Shown here piece after piece: positions 1 to 11,541 of a stretch of DNA of 64,000 nucleotides. How positions within the stretch are numbered: the first letter of the stretch is position 1; every line of letters starts with the position of its first letter. The notes under the pieces are model-generated. The model had not been told where the DNA came from. It saw nothing but the letters and a program-made list of their open reading frames with translations, and searched no databases. Source of the DNA: Russula earlei (taxonomy: Eukaryota > Basidiomycota > Agaricomycetes > Russulales > Russulaceae); the NCBI GenBank assembly GCA_025769875.1, contig JAGFNK010000010.1, positions 62,001-126,000 of the forward strand, in the 5' to 3' direction. Made by a program: the position numbers and the translations under genes.

Positions 1-427
1 GTTCTCTAAGCAGTATTTAAAGCCCATCGGAATAACTTAGCTTGGTATTTTTCGCGCGGTTCTGTATTATTAACATACGATAAAGGCTGGCACGATGTGT
101 ATGCTTTACCGTTTCTCTGTATCTCTGGACATGGCTCGTCAATGTTTTCACTCGGACAAGGCTTTTGTGGTGGATCGTTAGGTTGATGTATCAGTGTACG
201 TACGGTAATAACGGTATATGTGCGGTCAAAGAAACGTGCAGGTTCGAACTTAATGACGTGTCTATGAATCCTATTTCCTGCCACTGTATAGTTTATGTAA
301 GATTACTCGTCATAATCAACACTGGCAACTACAAACACAACACAAACGGTACGCTTTTCTTACTGCCCCTAGCTCTGCAGATTTCCGCTCATACGGTGTG
401 GAGATAAGCAACCCTCCACAAAAAAGC
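1..427. other. Upstream region of RPS29, no gene seen
   Basis: No frame in this stretch gives a recognisable protein; the short open frames on both strands lack conserved motifs. It lies directly 5' of the ribosomal protein gene that starts at 428, so it should hold that gene's promoter and 5' leader. I could not pick out a TATA box or a known ribosomal-protein promoter element with confidence. Confidence 0.4.
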
Positions 428-748
428 ATGACACACGACGCCGTCTGGTTTTCTCGCCCTCGCAAGTTTGGAAAGGGATCCCGCCAATGGTACGTGCGCC
501 TTGCCCTCCCAGTCGAGTCAAAGCGTGAATGCGGATGAGACAATGCTCATGGTTCCCGCGTTGTTGAACAGTCGCCTTTGTGCGCACCAGGCGGGTCTCA
601 TCCGCAAGTATGGTCTCGACCTTTGCCGCCAGTGCTTCCGCGAGAAATCTTCTGCCATTGGGTTTGTGAAGGTAATTTATGCCTCGTCTGCTGTCATCCG
701 CTAGACAAACTGCGACTCATGTGTTTGTGTGACTCGTAGAACCGGTGA
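428..748 (+). CDS. RPS29: 40S ribosomal protein S29 (uS14), three exons
   Basis: Small zinc-binding protein of the 40S ribosomal subunit head. The joined exons give 56 residues, the family's normal length, starting [20 protein letters not shown] and ending in FVKNR. Four cysteines in two C-x2-C pairs (CRLC and CRQC) form the expected zinc site, with [19 protein letters not shown] between and around them. Exon 1 ends at 489; intron 1 (490-571, gtacgt...aacag) splits the first zinc cysteine codon. The second intron begins after FVK with gtaatt and ends at ...cgtag before AAC CGG TGA, so the last exon codes only for Asn-Arg-stop. It is convergent with RPB4. I looked for an intronic snoRNA and did not find clear boxes. 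Confidence 0.93.
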
Positions 749-1281
749 AGCAAAACTGCTTTGTTCCCGTTTCCCGGCGCTTGTATTCTTCACCCTCCCT
801 TTCCCTTTCACATCACACAACTGCACTGGCGATGTATGCACGAGACTCGATATGATATGATAAATATGGATTTCATGCAGCACCCTAGAGACAATTGGCG
901 GGCTAGTGATCAACGACGTGTAACCAAGAACAGAGTAGCGTATCGACCGGTTGCGCAAATATGCCCTCGTTGTCTGTACGTTTTTCACTGTCAAATACAG
1001 TAGTTGGCCCAGCAATGGGACAGGCGCCAGGCAATGGGACAACATCTGTGGATGCACCACAAATCTAGCTGGTGCTTTACTGATGGCTGAAGTAGACATG
1101 AATAGGACTCTGTCCCTCTTTTGGAGCAAAATGACCAGTTTGGGGGTTCAATTCATGATTGTCCCATCAAACTCCACTATCCCATTGCTGGGTCAACTAC
1201 TACATGGTAATACAACCAAAGCACTTTGTGCCTGGACCAAGAATTCCCGCAGTTTCATAATTGACGGTTGAAACTGATGGA
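749..1281. other. Convergent intergenic region RPS29/RPB4
   Basis: This stretch lies between the 3' ends of RPS29 (plus) and RPB4 (minus). Open frames of 80-142 codons exist on both strands, but none resembles a known family and none has supporting splice structure. It probably holds both 3' UTRs and polyadenylation signals. I see nothing else in it. Confidence 0.4.
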
Positions 1282-2171
1282 TCATGTCTGGAACTTCCGC
1301 ATAGCCTGAATCTCATCTAATAAAGCCTGAAGTCTATCATCTTCTATTTTAACGAGACTTTGTGGGGGGAGGGCGATAAGAGACTGTCAGCAAGAGAGAC
1401 TGCGATGCGAGGAACAGGTTGTAGCCCAATGGCGCACCTGGGAATGATGCTCTTTGCTTCCTCCGCATCGGCAGGACACAGATTTGCGATTTGTGCCGTC
1501 TCGAACTGCGTCAGCTCCGGTTCCCTGCGCAAGATCCTATTAACGAGAGATATGAGCTCAGAGGTGCTCGGTGCAGCCGCAGAGTACAGGCCTGAAGGAG
1601 GAAAGAGATGAAAGACGGAAAAACTCGCTCACTCTCGGACGGCCGAAGCCGAGTCGGTGGTGTTGAACTTTGCAAAGGTCTTGACGTATTCCAGGGCCTT
1701 GTTGTACACCCTGAGAGAGAGGGAAGGGCCAAAAAGAAGAGTAAGACGAGAGAAGAAATTTGTCAGCCATTCGCGCGATTCTCTGCGCTGCGGTCGGCAG
1801 CAGCAAACTGGAGAAATGAGCCCGGGAGGAGAGGAGGTTGCTGTCGGGTGCGGGCTGTTTGCCGGCACGCGGAGCGGCGGAAATGCCAAAAGGAAAGGGG
1901 GGGGGGAGAAAAACGCACACGGTGTCCGGGGCGTCCTTGTCCCTATTTTCGAGAAGGTACTTGACCTCCGAGATCAGAAGACAGCCCGCGTTGTTGAATT
2001 CTGCAGGAGGTGAGAACGAGAAGACGAGGGTGAGTTCGCGGTGCCCGAAGAGGGGTTGTATTAGGAGCAGGAGATTGCCTCAGAGGACGTGCCTGGTCCG
2101 AGCTTCAGAGCAGCAGCATCTTCCTCTTCCTGCTGGGCTTTGTGGCGGCCTGGAAATGAGCGTGAAGTCAT
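1282..2171 (-). CDS. RPB4: DNA-directed RNA polymerase II subunit RPB4
   Basis: Subunit that pairs with Rpb7 to form the stalk of RNA polymerase II. Five exons join into one frame starting MTSRSFPGRHKAQQEEEDAA at 2171. Conserved blocks follow in order: LGPEFNNAGCLLISEVKYLL, a YNKALEYVKTFAKFN helix, ELTQFETAQIANLCPADAEE, then KSIIPSLVKIEDDRLQ and the C-terminal QAMRKFQT before TGA at 1282. This matches the fungal family end to end. The first intron (2001-2092) has a GC donor (CCAG|gcacgt) and a normal ctgcag acceptor; only this splice restores the conserved LGPEF. The other three introns are GT-AG, one of them long and pyrimidine-rich (about 1.73-1.91 kb). Confidence 0.92.
2001..2092 (-). other. 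GC-AG intron in RPB4
   Basis: The minus-strand exon ends CCAG and the intron starts gcacgt; it ends ctgcag. The nearest GT (three bases further in) would put the downstream exon out of frame and lose the conserved stretch beginning EFNNAGCLL. The GC donor is therefore required by the protein. Confidence 0.75.
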
Positions 2172-2734
2172 GATGGTGGCAGCGGAGCTGAAGTCCAAGA
2201 CCAAGACACCAGATACCGCGGTTTTCAACCAAATGTGTACAAAGGGGTGATCTCATCCAAGAGTTGGGCCTCTTGACAAATATCATCGACAATCATGCTC
2301 CCGCACGCATTATTAACCAAGACGACTTTTGAGATTGAGCAGAATAACTACACAATGACAGACAAATAGTGTGCGACGGGATACGATTAAACAGATGCGT
2401 TATGGATCGATCTGAGACCGAAGGACGGAGCCAAAAAGCTTGGGAGATTACAAATGTGGCGAATCAAGGAAACTGTTCAGGGAAGGGGTGTTTAACAAAA
2501 GACACAGGAATGAAGCGACGATCAATGCGGGTTTGAAATACAAATGCGCCTGGTGTGGTATGCCATATGAGTGATTCCCGATCGTCAATAGGTTGCCGCG
2601 GGACAGCATAATGAATGAACATATGGGGGGAGTCCTTGACAAGAATACTATAGGGTATAAGGTGGTGGTGTCGATGAGTGATTTGCTGCGTGAACTTCCA
2701 GGCCACAAGCCATTTCACCAGTGCCGAGCGTAGT
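2172..2734. other. RPB4 upstream / PUF4 downstream region
   Basis: Both flanking genes are on the minus strand, so this 560-bp gap should contain the RPB4 promoter and 5' leader plus the 3' UTR of the PUF gene. Overlapping minus-strand open frames reach 191 codons but read through the 3' end of the PUF gene in another frame and show no family motifs. No separate gene is supported. Confidence 0.4.
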
Positions 2735-5700
2735 TTACATTGTGTAGCCGAAAGAAGTACGTTGGTACGGGTCGGCCAGACCGCTTGCGACCCCAACACC
2801 AGGGAATGAAGAGCCGACGCCAGTGAATGCCGAGAACGCGCCTTGATGAGGGGCATGACTCGCATTGCTTTGGAGAACATAACCATCGAGCGCATGGGGT
2901 TGAAGACTGTGCATAGGTCCACGGAGACCAGCATGGGAGAGGGCGGCCTGGCTCCCACTTGGTAAGGCAGCGGAGTACAGCCCGTTCTGAGCTGTATATA
3001 CGCCCACCAACGGGTCACCTGAGAGGTGTCGACTGGCACTGTGGTTGGCCATATTCACAGCAAGAGCCTGCTGACTGTGAAAGCCACCAAAGTGATCCAA
3101 GTGTTGCTGCTCGCGCTGCAACTTGTTTTGAATACGCTTGCCATATGGCGTATTGCGTATCAACGGCAGGACAGGCCTGATGCCATCCACCAGCAGAGCA
3201 CGTTGACCAGGCTCCGCGTAGTCGAGAGCAGTCTTTTATTGCAATGAGCAATTGAACGCAAGATATTCAACAGATGTCATCCTAACCTGTACGCAATAAT
3301 TGCCATAAGAATCGCGAAGCAACTTTTCGAGCCTTGTGCGGTTGAGGAGTTCTTCGATAAGAATTTTTCGCGTGTTATGCTCAGCAACCCGGATACACTG
3401 GCAAATATCACATAAAATATAGCATACGAACACAAGAAGCCACGTTACCTTCTCAATAACGTTGGAACTGAACTTCTGAACAGAAAGTGCGCAGACATTG
3501 CCGATGAACTGACGGATGACTGCATCGCTAAACCGGTTGTCGTTGAGATCGAGAATGTATTGGACAACCTAACGAAACGGACTGATCAGGTGGCTAATTC
3601 GGCCCGTGGAAACCCGACCTACATAGTTGCCATAAGGATCCTGAACCAGAGTCAACGCGTTGTATGTGATCTCATTCACAAGCTGAATGCGTTGATGATC
3701 GGAAGCGTGATCGATACATCGTTGAAGAACACAACATCCATGGCGGTGAGTAGCGACCTCAACGCAGTTAGCCGCCACCGCATTGTATATGAACTAGAAG
3801 CTAACATTAACATATAATTGAATGTTATAACGGGTAACTGACTTGGTTATCTTCCGGCGCCAATTTATTCAAGCACTTCTGGATGACATGATTCCCATTG
3901 AGGTCCTTGATGAGCACGACGACGTGCAGGCTGAGTGCGACGATGATCGAATGAATCTGGCCATGGTATCTATGATCAGTCTGCGTCCAACCGCCACCCT
4001 GTCAGTGGACAGGAGGAAAGACCATGATAAATCTTACTTGCCTGTCTCCGTGTGGACAGGAAGTCAATCATTTTTTGAACTGCCCGCGTCCCATGCATAT
4101 TGAGAGAAATATTGACAAGATCTTGCGCGACGGACTCGCAGATAATGTTTCGCTGCTCGTCGGTGGAATATTCCAACAACTTCTGACAAAGGTAATTACC
4201 AAACGGATCTAGAAACAAATCAAAGAAAGTTCGCTTGACGAGAATAGGGGGCTTACCAGTCATGAGATCTGCGAAATGGCCGAAGGTCTCACGGAAAATC
4301 ATGTCACGGTGTTCCGGAACACCTTCCTCTAATTTCTTCTGCAGGTACCGGCAACCATGCTGGTCCTTGCAAAGACTCGAGATCTCTCCCGTTAAGTCTT
4401 CCAAACGGGTACCAGCAAAGCGATTGACTACTTAGAGAGTCAGCAGATTGAAATGATGGATGATTGAGATCGGAGGCTCACATTCCCGATCAACATCCCC
4501 TCGCCTATGTTTAGGTCCGTGCAATCCATTCATCTTACCATCGCTAGCGACACGACTACTAATTCCCAATCCGTAGCGAGAGCCGTGATGGTGATAGAGA
4601 GCCGTAGAGCCTGTGTTGGCGAGGCCGTTGCCGTTGCCATATGAGTTGAAGCGACGGTCATCAAGAGCATTGCCAACGCCATTATTCAGACCATACACAG
4701 CACCGTCACCTCCATAGGGCTGAGCACAAACATGATCAAGTAAGGAAACGAATAGGTGGGTAAGCACTCACGTGAAGAGGATCATCGTAGCTGGCTTCGA
4801 AATTCTCGTACTGGCCATGACCGGACAACCTCGAAAGGGAAGACTGAAGGTCATTGCTCAACGGACTATCCCCGAGTTGGTGCGTCCCTTGAGGCGTTAG
4901 ACGCGCACCAAGGTTCTGCGCCTCCGGAGAGATCGGTGTGCCAGGCGTTTTTGTTAGGTGAGGCGGGATAGTGGTAGAAATTCCCGCCAAAGGTGTAGCA
5001 GGAACAGAACGCGTAGTAATGGACATTCCATCGGAGAGTGCAAGAGGAGATCCTCGACGCGAACCGGGCGCTTGGATAAGTGCAGCAAGTGCTTGACCAT
5101 GCGAAGGAAGGTGCGGAGTGGCAGAAGCAGACACCGTCCCCCCGAGCTTGTTGTTGACAGACAAGTCATTAATGCTCAGAATAGGATTGGTAGACACACG
5201 TCGGCCCTCTCGTGCAAACGGATCCGGGCGGGAAGACTCCGAGAACTGTGGCCACTCGGAAGGCTTCTGCATATCTCCTGGACGGGCAACCACATTGCTG
5301 CGCAAAGGGGCTTGGGATAAGGCGGCCAAGTCCAAAGCAGCCGATGACACGGACAGCTGAGGGCGACAGATGTCATCGACGGTACGCGTAGTGAATGTGT
5401 CACACACCTTCTGAAAGTGAGGCGCTTGAAATTTGTCATCATCAGATATAGGAAGCTTGAGGATAGCGTCTACGAATGCGTGAGACGTGCATCTAAACGA
5501 AATTGAAAGAGATGTTCACTATTCATTTCCTCATCGAGTTGCTCATCCAACATCATGCCGGCGTTATAAGTACCATAGCGCAGCCTATCCTCATCGTGTG
5601 CTCCACCATTCTTTAATAATACCTGGTCTTGAAGAGGTACTTGCGGGACGGTCTCCCCGGCAACGGAGAGACCTTGCAGGTGACCCGCAAGCTCTTCGTC

Positions 5701-6393
5701 GTGGCTGCTGGCTGACGTTCGACGGCTGGCGGGCATGCTTTTGGCCCCCGCTCGTCCATAACCTTGACTAGAACCACTGTTGCCATGGGGAGAGTTCAAA
5801 GGAATTTCCGGAGAATGTGCCACTGGAGCATAAGTTACGGATTTGCGCTTATCCGCAACAGAACCAACGGCTCTCGAGAGGACGTCGGTATCTAACCCCA
5901 TCCGAGCGAAGCCGGTGCGGAGAGTGGGAGATATCTCGGTGCCACCAGGAAGGAGGGCATTAATGCGAGGAGGGGTGGTAGGTGCAGAGGCAGCCATGTG
6001 TTGGAGGCCGTTGCCGTTGCTGTCGACAGGAAGACTTAGTAATTCCTGAGCCTGCTGCTGCTCCAGCGCACGCATCTGCTCTTCAAACATCTTGCGATGC
6101 AAAGCGCGTTGCCTCTCATGCTCGAGGCGTTTGAGCTCGACACGCTGAGGGTAAGTGACGTCTCAACCTCTTGTTTTCAGACGAGAGTGCGGTACTCACA
6201 GCTGAAAGCTCAGGCATATTAGAGCCCAACCTCGCCGTCTGGAAAATTTTGTATTAGAGGAGGGGGCGATTAACTACGCGTGATGGACTTACGGGTTCAG
6301 CCAAGTCCAAAAATGCAGGTGGACTTTGCTTCAGCTCATCGGGCGTAGGGCGTATGTCAGTAGGGGAAGTAGACGGTTGAAGGCTAGCGGCCA
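2735..6393 (-). CDS. PUF4: Puf4-type Pumilio-family RNA-binding protein
   Basis: Cytoplasmic post-transcriptional regulator that binds 3' UTR elements through eight PUF repeats. It starts MAASLQPSTSPTDIRPTPDE at 6393. About ten exons are needed. A long low-complexity Ser/Pro-rich N-terminal half (roughly 4.4-6.4 kb) is followed by the repeats: SLCKDQHGCRYLQKKL, DPFGNYLCQKLLE, NMHGTRAVQKMIDFL, KDLNGNHVIQKCLNKL, THRHGCCVLQRCIDH, QDPYGNYVVQYILDL, the FSSNVIEKCIRVAE block and RDSYGNYCVQTALDY, closing with NTPYGKRIQNKL. The order matches Puf4 rather than Puf3. One intron (3957-4041) has a GC donor. The join near 5.5-5.6 kb in the disordered region is uncertain. A Gly/Met/Tyr-rich tail ends FGYTM. 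Confidence 0.92.
3957..4041 (-). other. GC-AG intron in PUF4
   Basis: The exon ends ...ACACGGAGACAG and the intron begins gcaagtaag, the commonest fungal GC donor. The acceptor ...atggccag then gives ATT CAT TCG, joining STRRQ to IHSIIVALSLHVV inside a PUF repeat. Using the GT four bases downstream (gtaaga) shifts the phase and does not join to any acceptor that keeps the repeat intact. The exact acceptor is a judgement; an upstream cgcag is the alternative. Confidence 0.65.
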
Positions 6394-8585
6394 TGGAGAG
6401 TAAAAGGTATTAAAGGAAGTTTTTTTTTTTTAGGATTCAGTTCCGGACGAAATTTTGAAGCAGCGAGTGACAAAAAAAGATATCGAGGCGACGAAGCGAA
6501 AACGAAAGGCCTAATTGCACAAAGGGGTAAAGATGGCTATATAAAAGAGACGATGTGAGGATGGCTGATGGGCTGAGTGCTTGAGGCGTACCTAAGGGGA
6601 GAATTGAGCCCGTCTAAAAAGGACTGATGTTACACCGATGGGCTTCTCGAGAAGGATAAGCAAGACAAGGGAGAGAATAGGGAAGGACGCTCACTGTACG
6701 CTGTGCAGAGACCGACACGACGAGAGAGAGGTGAGGTGAGAGAAGTGAGGCAAGGAGAAGGAAATATTATATAAATGGGGGGGAAGGGGCGGGGGCAGGA
6801 TTGGGTGCTTCGCTTGCAGCGCGTGGAAGAACTCTAAACATGGACCGGGGGGGGGGTGACACTCTTCGTCACGACCCACCCTCAATTTTTTTTTACTTGC
6901 CTCTCTCACTGCGCTTTTCATTTTAATCAATATCTCCTCCCCCGTCCCCGCTAGCAACGTGTCCCTAACCTATTCCGCGGCTATACTGTATCACCCCACT
7001 TTGCCCAGGCCCTTTTCTCTCGTTCACACCTGTCTTCACCGCTTAATAATCATCATATTCCCCGCTTTGCTTCCGCTCCGCACAATGCACTATACAGACC
7101 CGTGCGAACGTCAAACCCGTTTCGCCCTCACGTTTACATGAAACGCGCGTATTTGCATGCCGTATACTTCCCCCCGTTGAGGGGTCAATGGTGGGCACCA
7201 CCACGTCGCTCGCCGGGAGGGCGCAGCTGCTGTACGCTCAAAGGAGACCATTGGGCCTCTCGAAGAGAGAATCATCTCGCAGACGAATGCACGGCATCGT
7301 TTTTGATTCGACATTGCCGCAACACCGCCGTTTGATCAGGCACTTTCCTTATCCCGCTCAGGTTAGCACAAGTTGAGCGACACATGGCTTATGACACATT
7401 GGGGACCACTCCACGGCTCACGCGCTCACGGCTCACTGCCTCAGGCGGACCTAAAAAGCCGCAGCCCAGGAACACCTTCATATAAGATAAACCCTAGGGT
7501 TTATTCACTCACAGATATGTCCATGTCCATGGTTCACATTTTCTTTCCAGCTGCAGAGGATCCCCTCCCAAATCCATTGTTTCCTACATGTTCTTCACTC
7601 ACATCTGTAAAATAGACCCTAACCTCATACTATAGGTTCACATAACCTGTTTGTAAATATATTATGGCACTCTTGACTGTATCTCAATGACAGTCCAGCA
7701 TGCTAACCTCAATACAAGTCCTACTCAACATGACACTCACATGCTTTAGGTTTATAATGTAATCATGTAACAGTTCTAAAAAATACTCCTCGAATGATCA
7801 ACCTTTCACTGGCTTGAAGATTGATTGAAAATCCAAAATGAATGTTGACTGGGCAGTCAGTTTGAGTGCAGTGACCAAGGAGGCATCAAGACCTGCCCAA
7901 TTCAATGATGATGGCACAGATTGTAAAAGTCCAAGTAGAAAAGCAAAGAATTCAGCCAGAGCTAGATAGAAGTAGGCCGTAAAATAAATCAACAAGGACA
8001 AGCATTTTTCACCTCTGGTTATATGATTGTAAAGGAAGATATCACAAATAGGACTATGTACATAGTCAACTGCATTCTTTTAAGAAGCACAAATCAAAGT
8101 AATGCAACATAGACCAGCCTAAAGTAACAAAATGCCTTGAAATGTTAAGAGTTGTATAGAGACATAAATCAGTTGAGGTTACAAGTTGGTATAAAAGTGT
8201 TAATAATACGTGCTTGGATATTGTATCACTCAGGAGGGCACAATATGTATAACAGATTGCACTTTAGTCACAATCATTTTGCCAGGAATAAATTCAAGGT
8301 GTTCACTGAAGCTGTAGCCTTCATCTACTATGTGTTGAAGTAATGATTTTATTTTACCCAACATGTTGACAGGGAACTTGGGTAGTAACAACGCAAAGAC
8401 AATCACTTCAAATTTGCGATGACAGATATTAATAAATTAACATCACCGCAATTAAGTGGTTTCATAATCAGCCGTAAGAGGTGAGAATCGGGGGAAATTC
8501 TCAAGTGGCATGCCCTGGACAGTTAGCCGAGCAGTATGTAGCCGGCCTTGTAATGAAGCCAGAACCGATACTAGCGGCGACGTTT
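6394..8585. other. Long intergenic region with AT-rich core
   Basis: About 2.2 kb between the start of the PUF gene and the end of the next minus-strand gene. The first kilobase (6.4-7.45 kb) has poly-T and poly-G runs and purine/pyrimidine-rich tracts, probably the PUF gene's promoter and leader. From about 7.48 to 8.46 kb the composition becomes clearly AT-rich. The longest frame there, 67 codons at 7798-8001 on the minus strand, is hydrophobic but has no family signature. No gene is supported. The AT-rich block may be an old decayed repeat. Confidence 0.45.
7487..7504. repeat. Palindrome of two inverted telomere-type repeats
   Basis: The 18-bp palindrome ATAAACCCTAGGGTTTAT contains CCCTA and TAGGG head to head. 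It sits at the left edge of the AT-rich block. It could be a relic of telomeric repeat capture or a telobox-type site; a chance palindrome is also possible. Confidence 0.3.
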
Positions 8586-11369
8586 TCAGCCGACAACGCC
8601 GGACTTAGCACCTTCTTCGTCTGAGAGCGTCAATAACAAATTTTTGAGGTTGGGAAGGGTGTGTCGCATGTCCAAGGCGCGCAGATCACGATCGGACATG
8701 AGCTACAGATGGCAGTTAGTTTCTGCTTACCAAAACCGATCACAAGGCGCGACACACCATCTCAATGTTCTTGTTCAGTAGGAACACCCCATACTCGAAC
8801 CGGTAGGTGTCCACGCCTCTGGAAAAAAGTGGGAACCTACAATGGAAGTTAGTCAATGTACACATTTTTGAATCGAGCGCGCACATTCTCGGGCCCACCA
8901 TGGCAGAAATGCCATCCCGGATCATACTTCTGCTGCCACAAAAGGTAATTGGATAAACAAGTATCCTGTCCAGGTACGAGGCGAGTAGCTGGACAACGAA
9001 AGCAGCAAACCCTAGTGCTGTGGCGACGCTTTCCTCGTTGACTTCTTTATACGCCGGCACTGACAGAGGTGGCGCAGGGTCAGTTACGCCTAGTGGTATA
9101 GGCAACGGCACGCTGAGAATGCTGAATAGAAGATCCGAGCCGGATATCAGGTCAATAGGGAAGAGGGATGCCAGAGTTGTGATTAAGGAAACCCGAACAG
9201 AGAGGAGACGGTGCTGAAGAGCCATGGTTGACTCTCTGTGGGCAGTGTCACTGGAGAGCGTGATGTCAACACGGGGACATTGCATACCTCTCGTGCAACA
9301 ACTCTTGTTCTTTAATGGCTTCAGTAGCAACGTCCTGAGTGAGCATTGATGTGGCCAAATTTAAAGCCTCGCGACGGCGATTTAATTCCTCCTTCCGATG
9401 ACGAATACGGCCTGACACTGCAAGGAACTTGAGAACCCATGGCGTTGCTCAATAACACGTGCAATAATCTTACAGCCGTCCACTTCAACTCGCACCTGAG
9501 CCTCCGCAGCCTGCCAGTCAGCTACTCTGACCTCTCGCTCAGAGATCTCCCGGATCTGTTAACGGGGTGCCAAAGCACCCTAAGCATGCAGCCTCGATGT
9601 AGTATGATTTCCACGTACCAACCACTTGACGTCCGAAGGGACAAATAGGGCATCGAGATTCCCTATCGCCTTGGACAGCGACCGCTGCATGTCGACAATC
9701 GCACTCTGGAGGTTGACCAGCCTAAGAAGCTCCGCATATCAGAGACTCGTTAACATCGATTCATATGACACTGACTTAAAGAGGTCTTGCCAAGTCGAAC
9801 TTGCGGCATACGAGGCTCGAAATTGAAGGGTCTTGGTCTTGGGTAATGAAATATCTTTGCGATGTGGTGTGGAAGATCTTGAAGAGAGAGGATTTCCGGA
9901 TGTATGAACTTCAGGATCGGAGGCGTAACCATCCGAGGGAGATGGCGAGCGGGTAGGTCCCCATGAACGGGCAACTGGCAGGTAAAACGTTTTGCCCGGT
10001 GGTGACAGTGTTAGTAGTAATGTGTTCGATGGCAGACCAGACGTTTGGATGGACATCTGCAAATCACACATTCTCATGAAGATCTTGCAAGAATCGCAGA
10101 GAGCTCACCTCATCAGAAAATGGAACCAGGTCAATCAAGCATACATCCCATTTTCCGGCCATCCTCCACTGCGAGTCAGAATCATCATCAAATATCTTCT
10201 CCCCCCTATCATTGCCAAATTCACTGGGTGAATCCTGGCGCGACTTTGCCCAAAGCTGCACAGTTATATGGGTGGCCGAAGGATCCGTCCATTTGGAAAA
10301 ATCGTCAAAGTCCATTGAAAAATCAGGGTTTGTTGAGGGACTGTGAATCACGGAGATAAAATTGGGTACAGTCGGTAATTCATAGTCTGCCTCAACTTGC
10401 GAAGCAAGTGATGCCGAATTGGAAGCGTTGCCATTGAGCTTTGTGGGATGTGTGATGACCCTACGGGTTGAGGAGGTGCGTTTGGGTGCAGGGCTGTCAG
10501 TAGATGTAGCGATACCCGTCCTGGTGACGCGCTTAGTAAGTTCTTCTCTGGAACTCAACGTAGACCTTGATGACGGGCTCTGGGTTGAGCGAAACTTGCT
10601 TTTTGTTACAGGACTTGCTCTAGGTCTAGACCGATGATCGCGTGATGAAGGGGGAGAACCTCGCGTTGAGAGTTTTGACGGAAGGCTAGCCTGTTCGCGG
10701 CCGCTGGGGACCATGACAGTGATGAATGTCTCCACCAAGCGTGATCGCAAAGCTTTCTCTAACGTGCACTGTGTATGACTTCGCCACAGGGTGATTGAGG
10801 GGACTATTCCTTTCCCTGAGGTGGACGACGTAACAGACAACGTTCGAGGGTGGTTTGTCTTCGAGGCCATCCCTGTACCACAGAGCGGTGGGTGGCTTCC
10901 TGAGCCCACGCTTGTTGAGAAATCCCGCGTACTAACCCGCGATGTTGTGCGTTTTCTGACCCTGGGTTCTGCAAGCATCATAGAACCAACCGAGCGTGAT
11001 TCCTCATTGGTGTGATCTTCAAGACCCTGGCCCTTCACCGTCACGATAGACGTGGATGACAACTTCCGAGACCTCTTCCGAGCAAGGGCAACATCTAAGT
11101 CGTCAGATAGACTTCCGTACGATGTAAACTGCGATTGCTCGGACGGTTGGGTAAGGGCAGATGCAAAGGCATCGCGGGCAGGAAACGGTGTGAAGTTCCG
11201 GACTTGAATGCGAGTGATATGTCTAAGCAAATACTGGGACATTTGTGAGGTTGTTTGAGCGGACAGGTTAGCATGCAGAGGTGATCTAATACTCAACGGG
11301 AGTTAGATGGCTATCCGGATTAAAGGCCGTCCAGTTTGAATCGATCCCCACATGAGAGTCTTTGTCCAT
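8586..11369 (-). CDS. UVRAG/Atg14/Vps38-type subunit of the Vps34 PI3-kinase complex
   Basis: Regulatory subunit of the class III PI3-kinase (Vps34) complex acting in autophagy and endosomal sorting. The first exon starts MDKDSHVGIDSNWTAFNPDS at 11369 and an intron with a clear gctaac branch point joins it to YLLRHITRIQVRNFTPFP, a typical family opening. A Ser/Arg-rich disordered stretch follows, then NTLLLTLSPPGKTFYLPV, a coiled coil (LVNLQSAIVDMQRSLSKAI to RIRHRKEELNRRREALNLA) and the conserved C-terminal domain: SLFPIDLISGSDLLFSILSV, VATALGFAAFVVQLLASYL, GSRSMIRDGISAMVGPR, FPLFSRGVDTYRFEYGVFLL, LMSDRDLRALDMRHTLPNLK. Eight or so introns all keep frame. Whether it is the Atg14 or the Vps38 paralogue cannot be decided from sequence alone. 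The ATG at 11242 is an alternative start. Confidence 0.88.
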
Positions 11370-11541
11370 CGCGCCGCGGAAGAGGGCGTTAGGGAGTAAG
11401 GTGACTCCAGAGTAGAAGAGGAGACTGAAGAAGCATGCACACGGTGTTTTGAGGGTCGGCGCGTTGGGCGAGGGGAGGATCAGGCCGGTACGGGACCCTT
11501 CTCAGTCACAACCAACACAGCAGAGCAGTTATGCCATAACC

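Noticed and set aside
240..255. ggttcgaact resembling a tRNA B box
   Set aside because: No A box at the right distance and no cloverleaf can be drawn around it.
490..571. Possible snoRNA in RPS29 intron 1
   Set aside because: The 82-nt intron has no paired C/D or H/ACA boxes that I can recognise.
701..1129. 142-codon minus-strand frame 3' of RPS29
   Set aside because: It overlaps the last exon of RPS29 on the other strand, has no conserved motif and its composition is unlike a real protein.
7798..8001. 67-codon hydrophobic frame on the minus strand
   Set aside because: It lies in an AT-rich block where such frames arise easily; no signal peptide pattern, splice sites or family motif support it.
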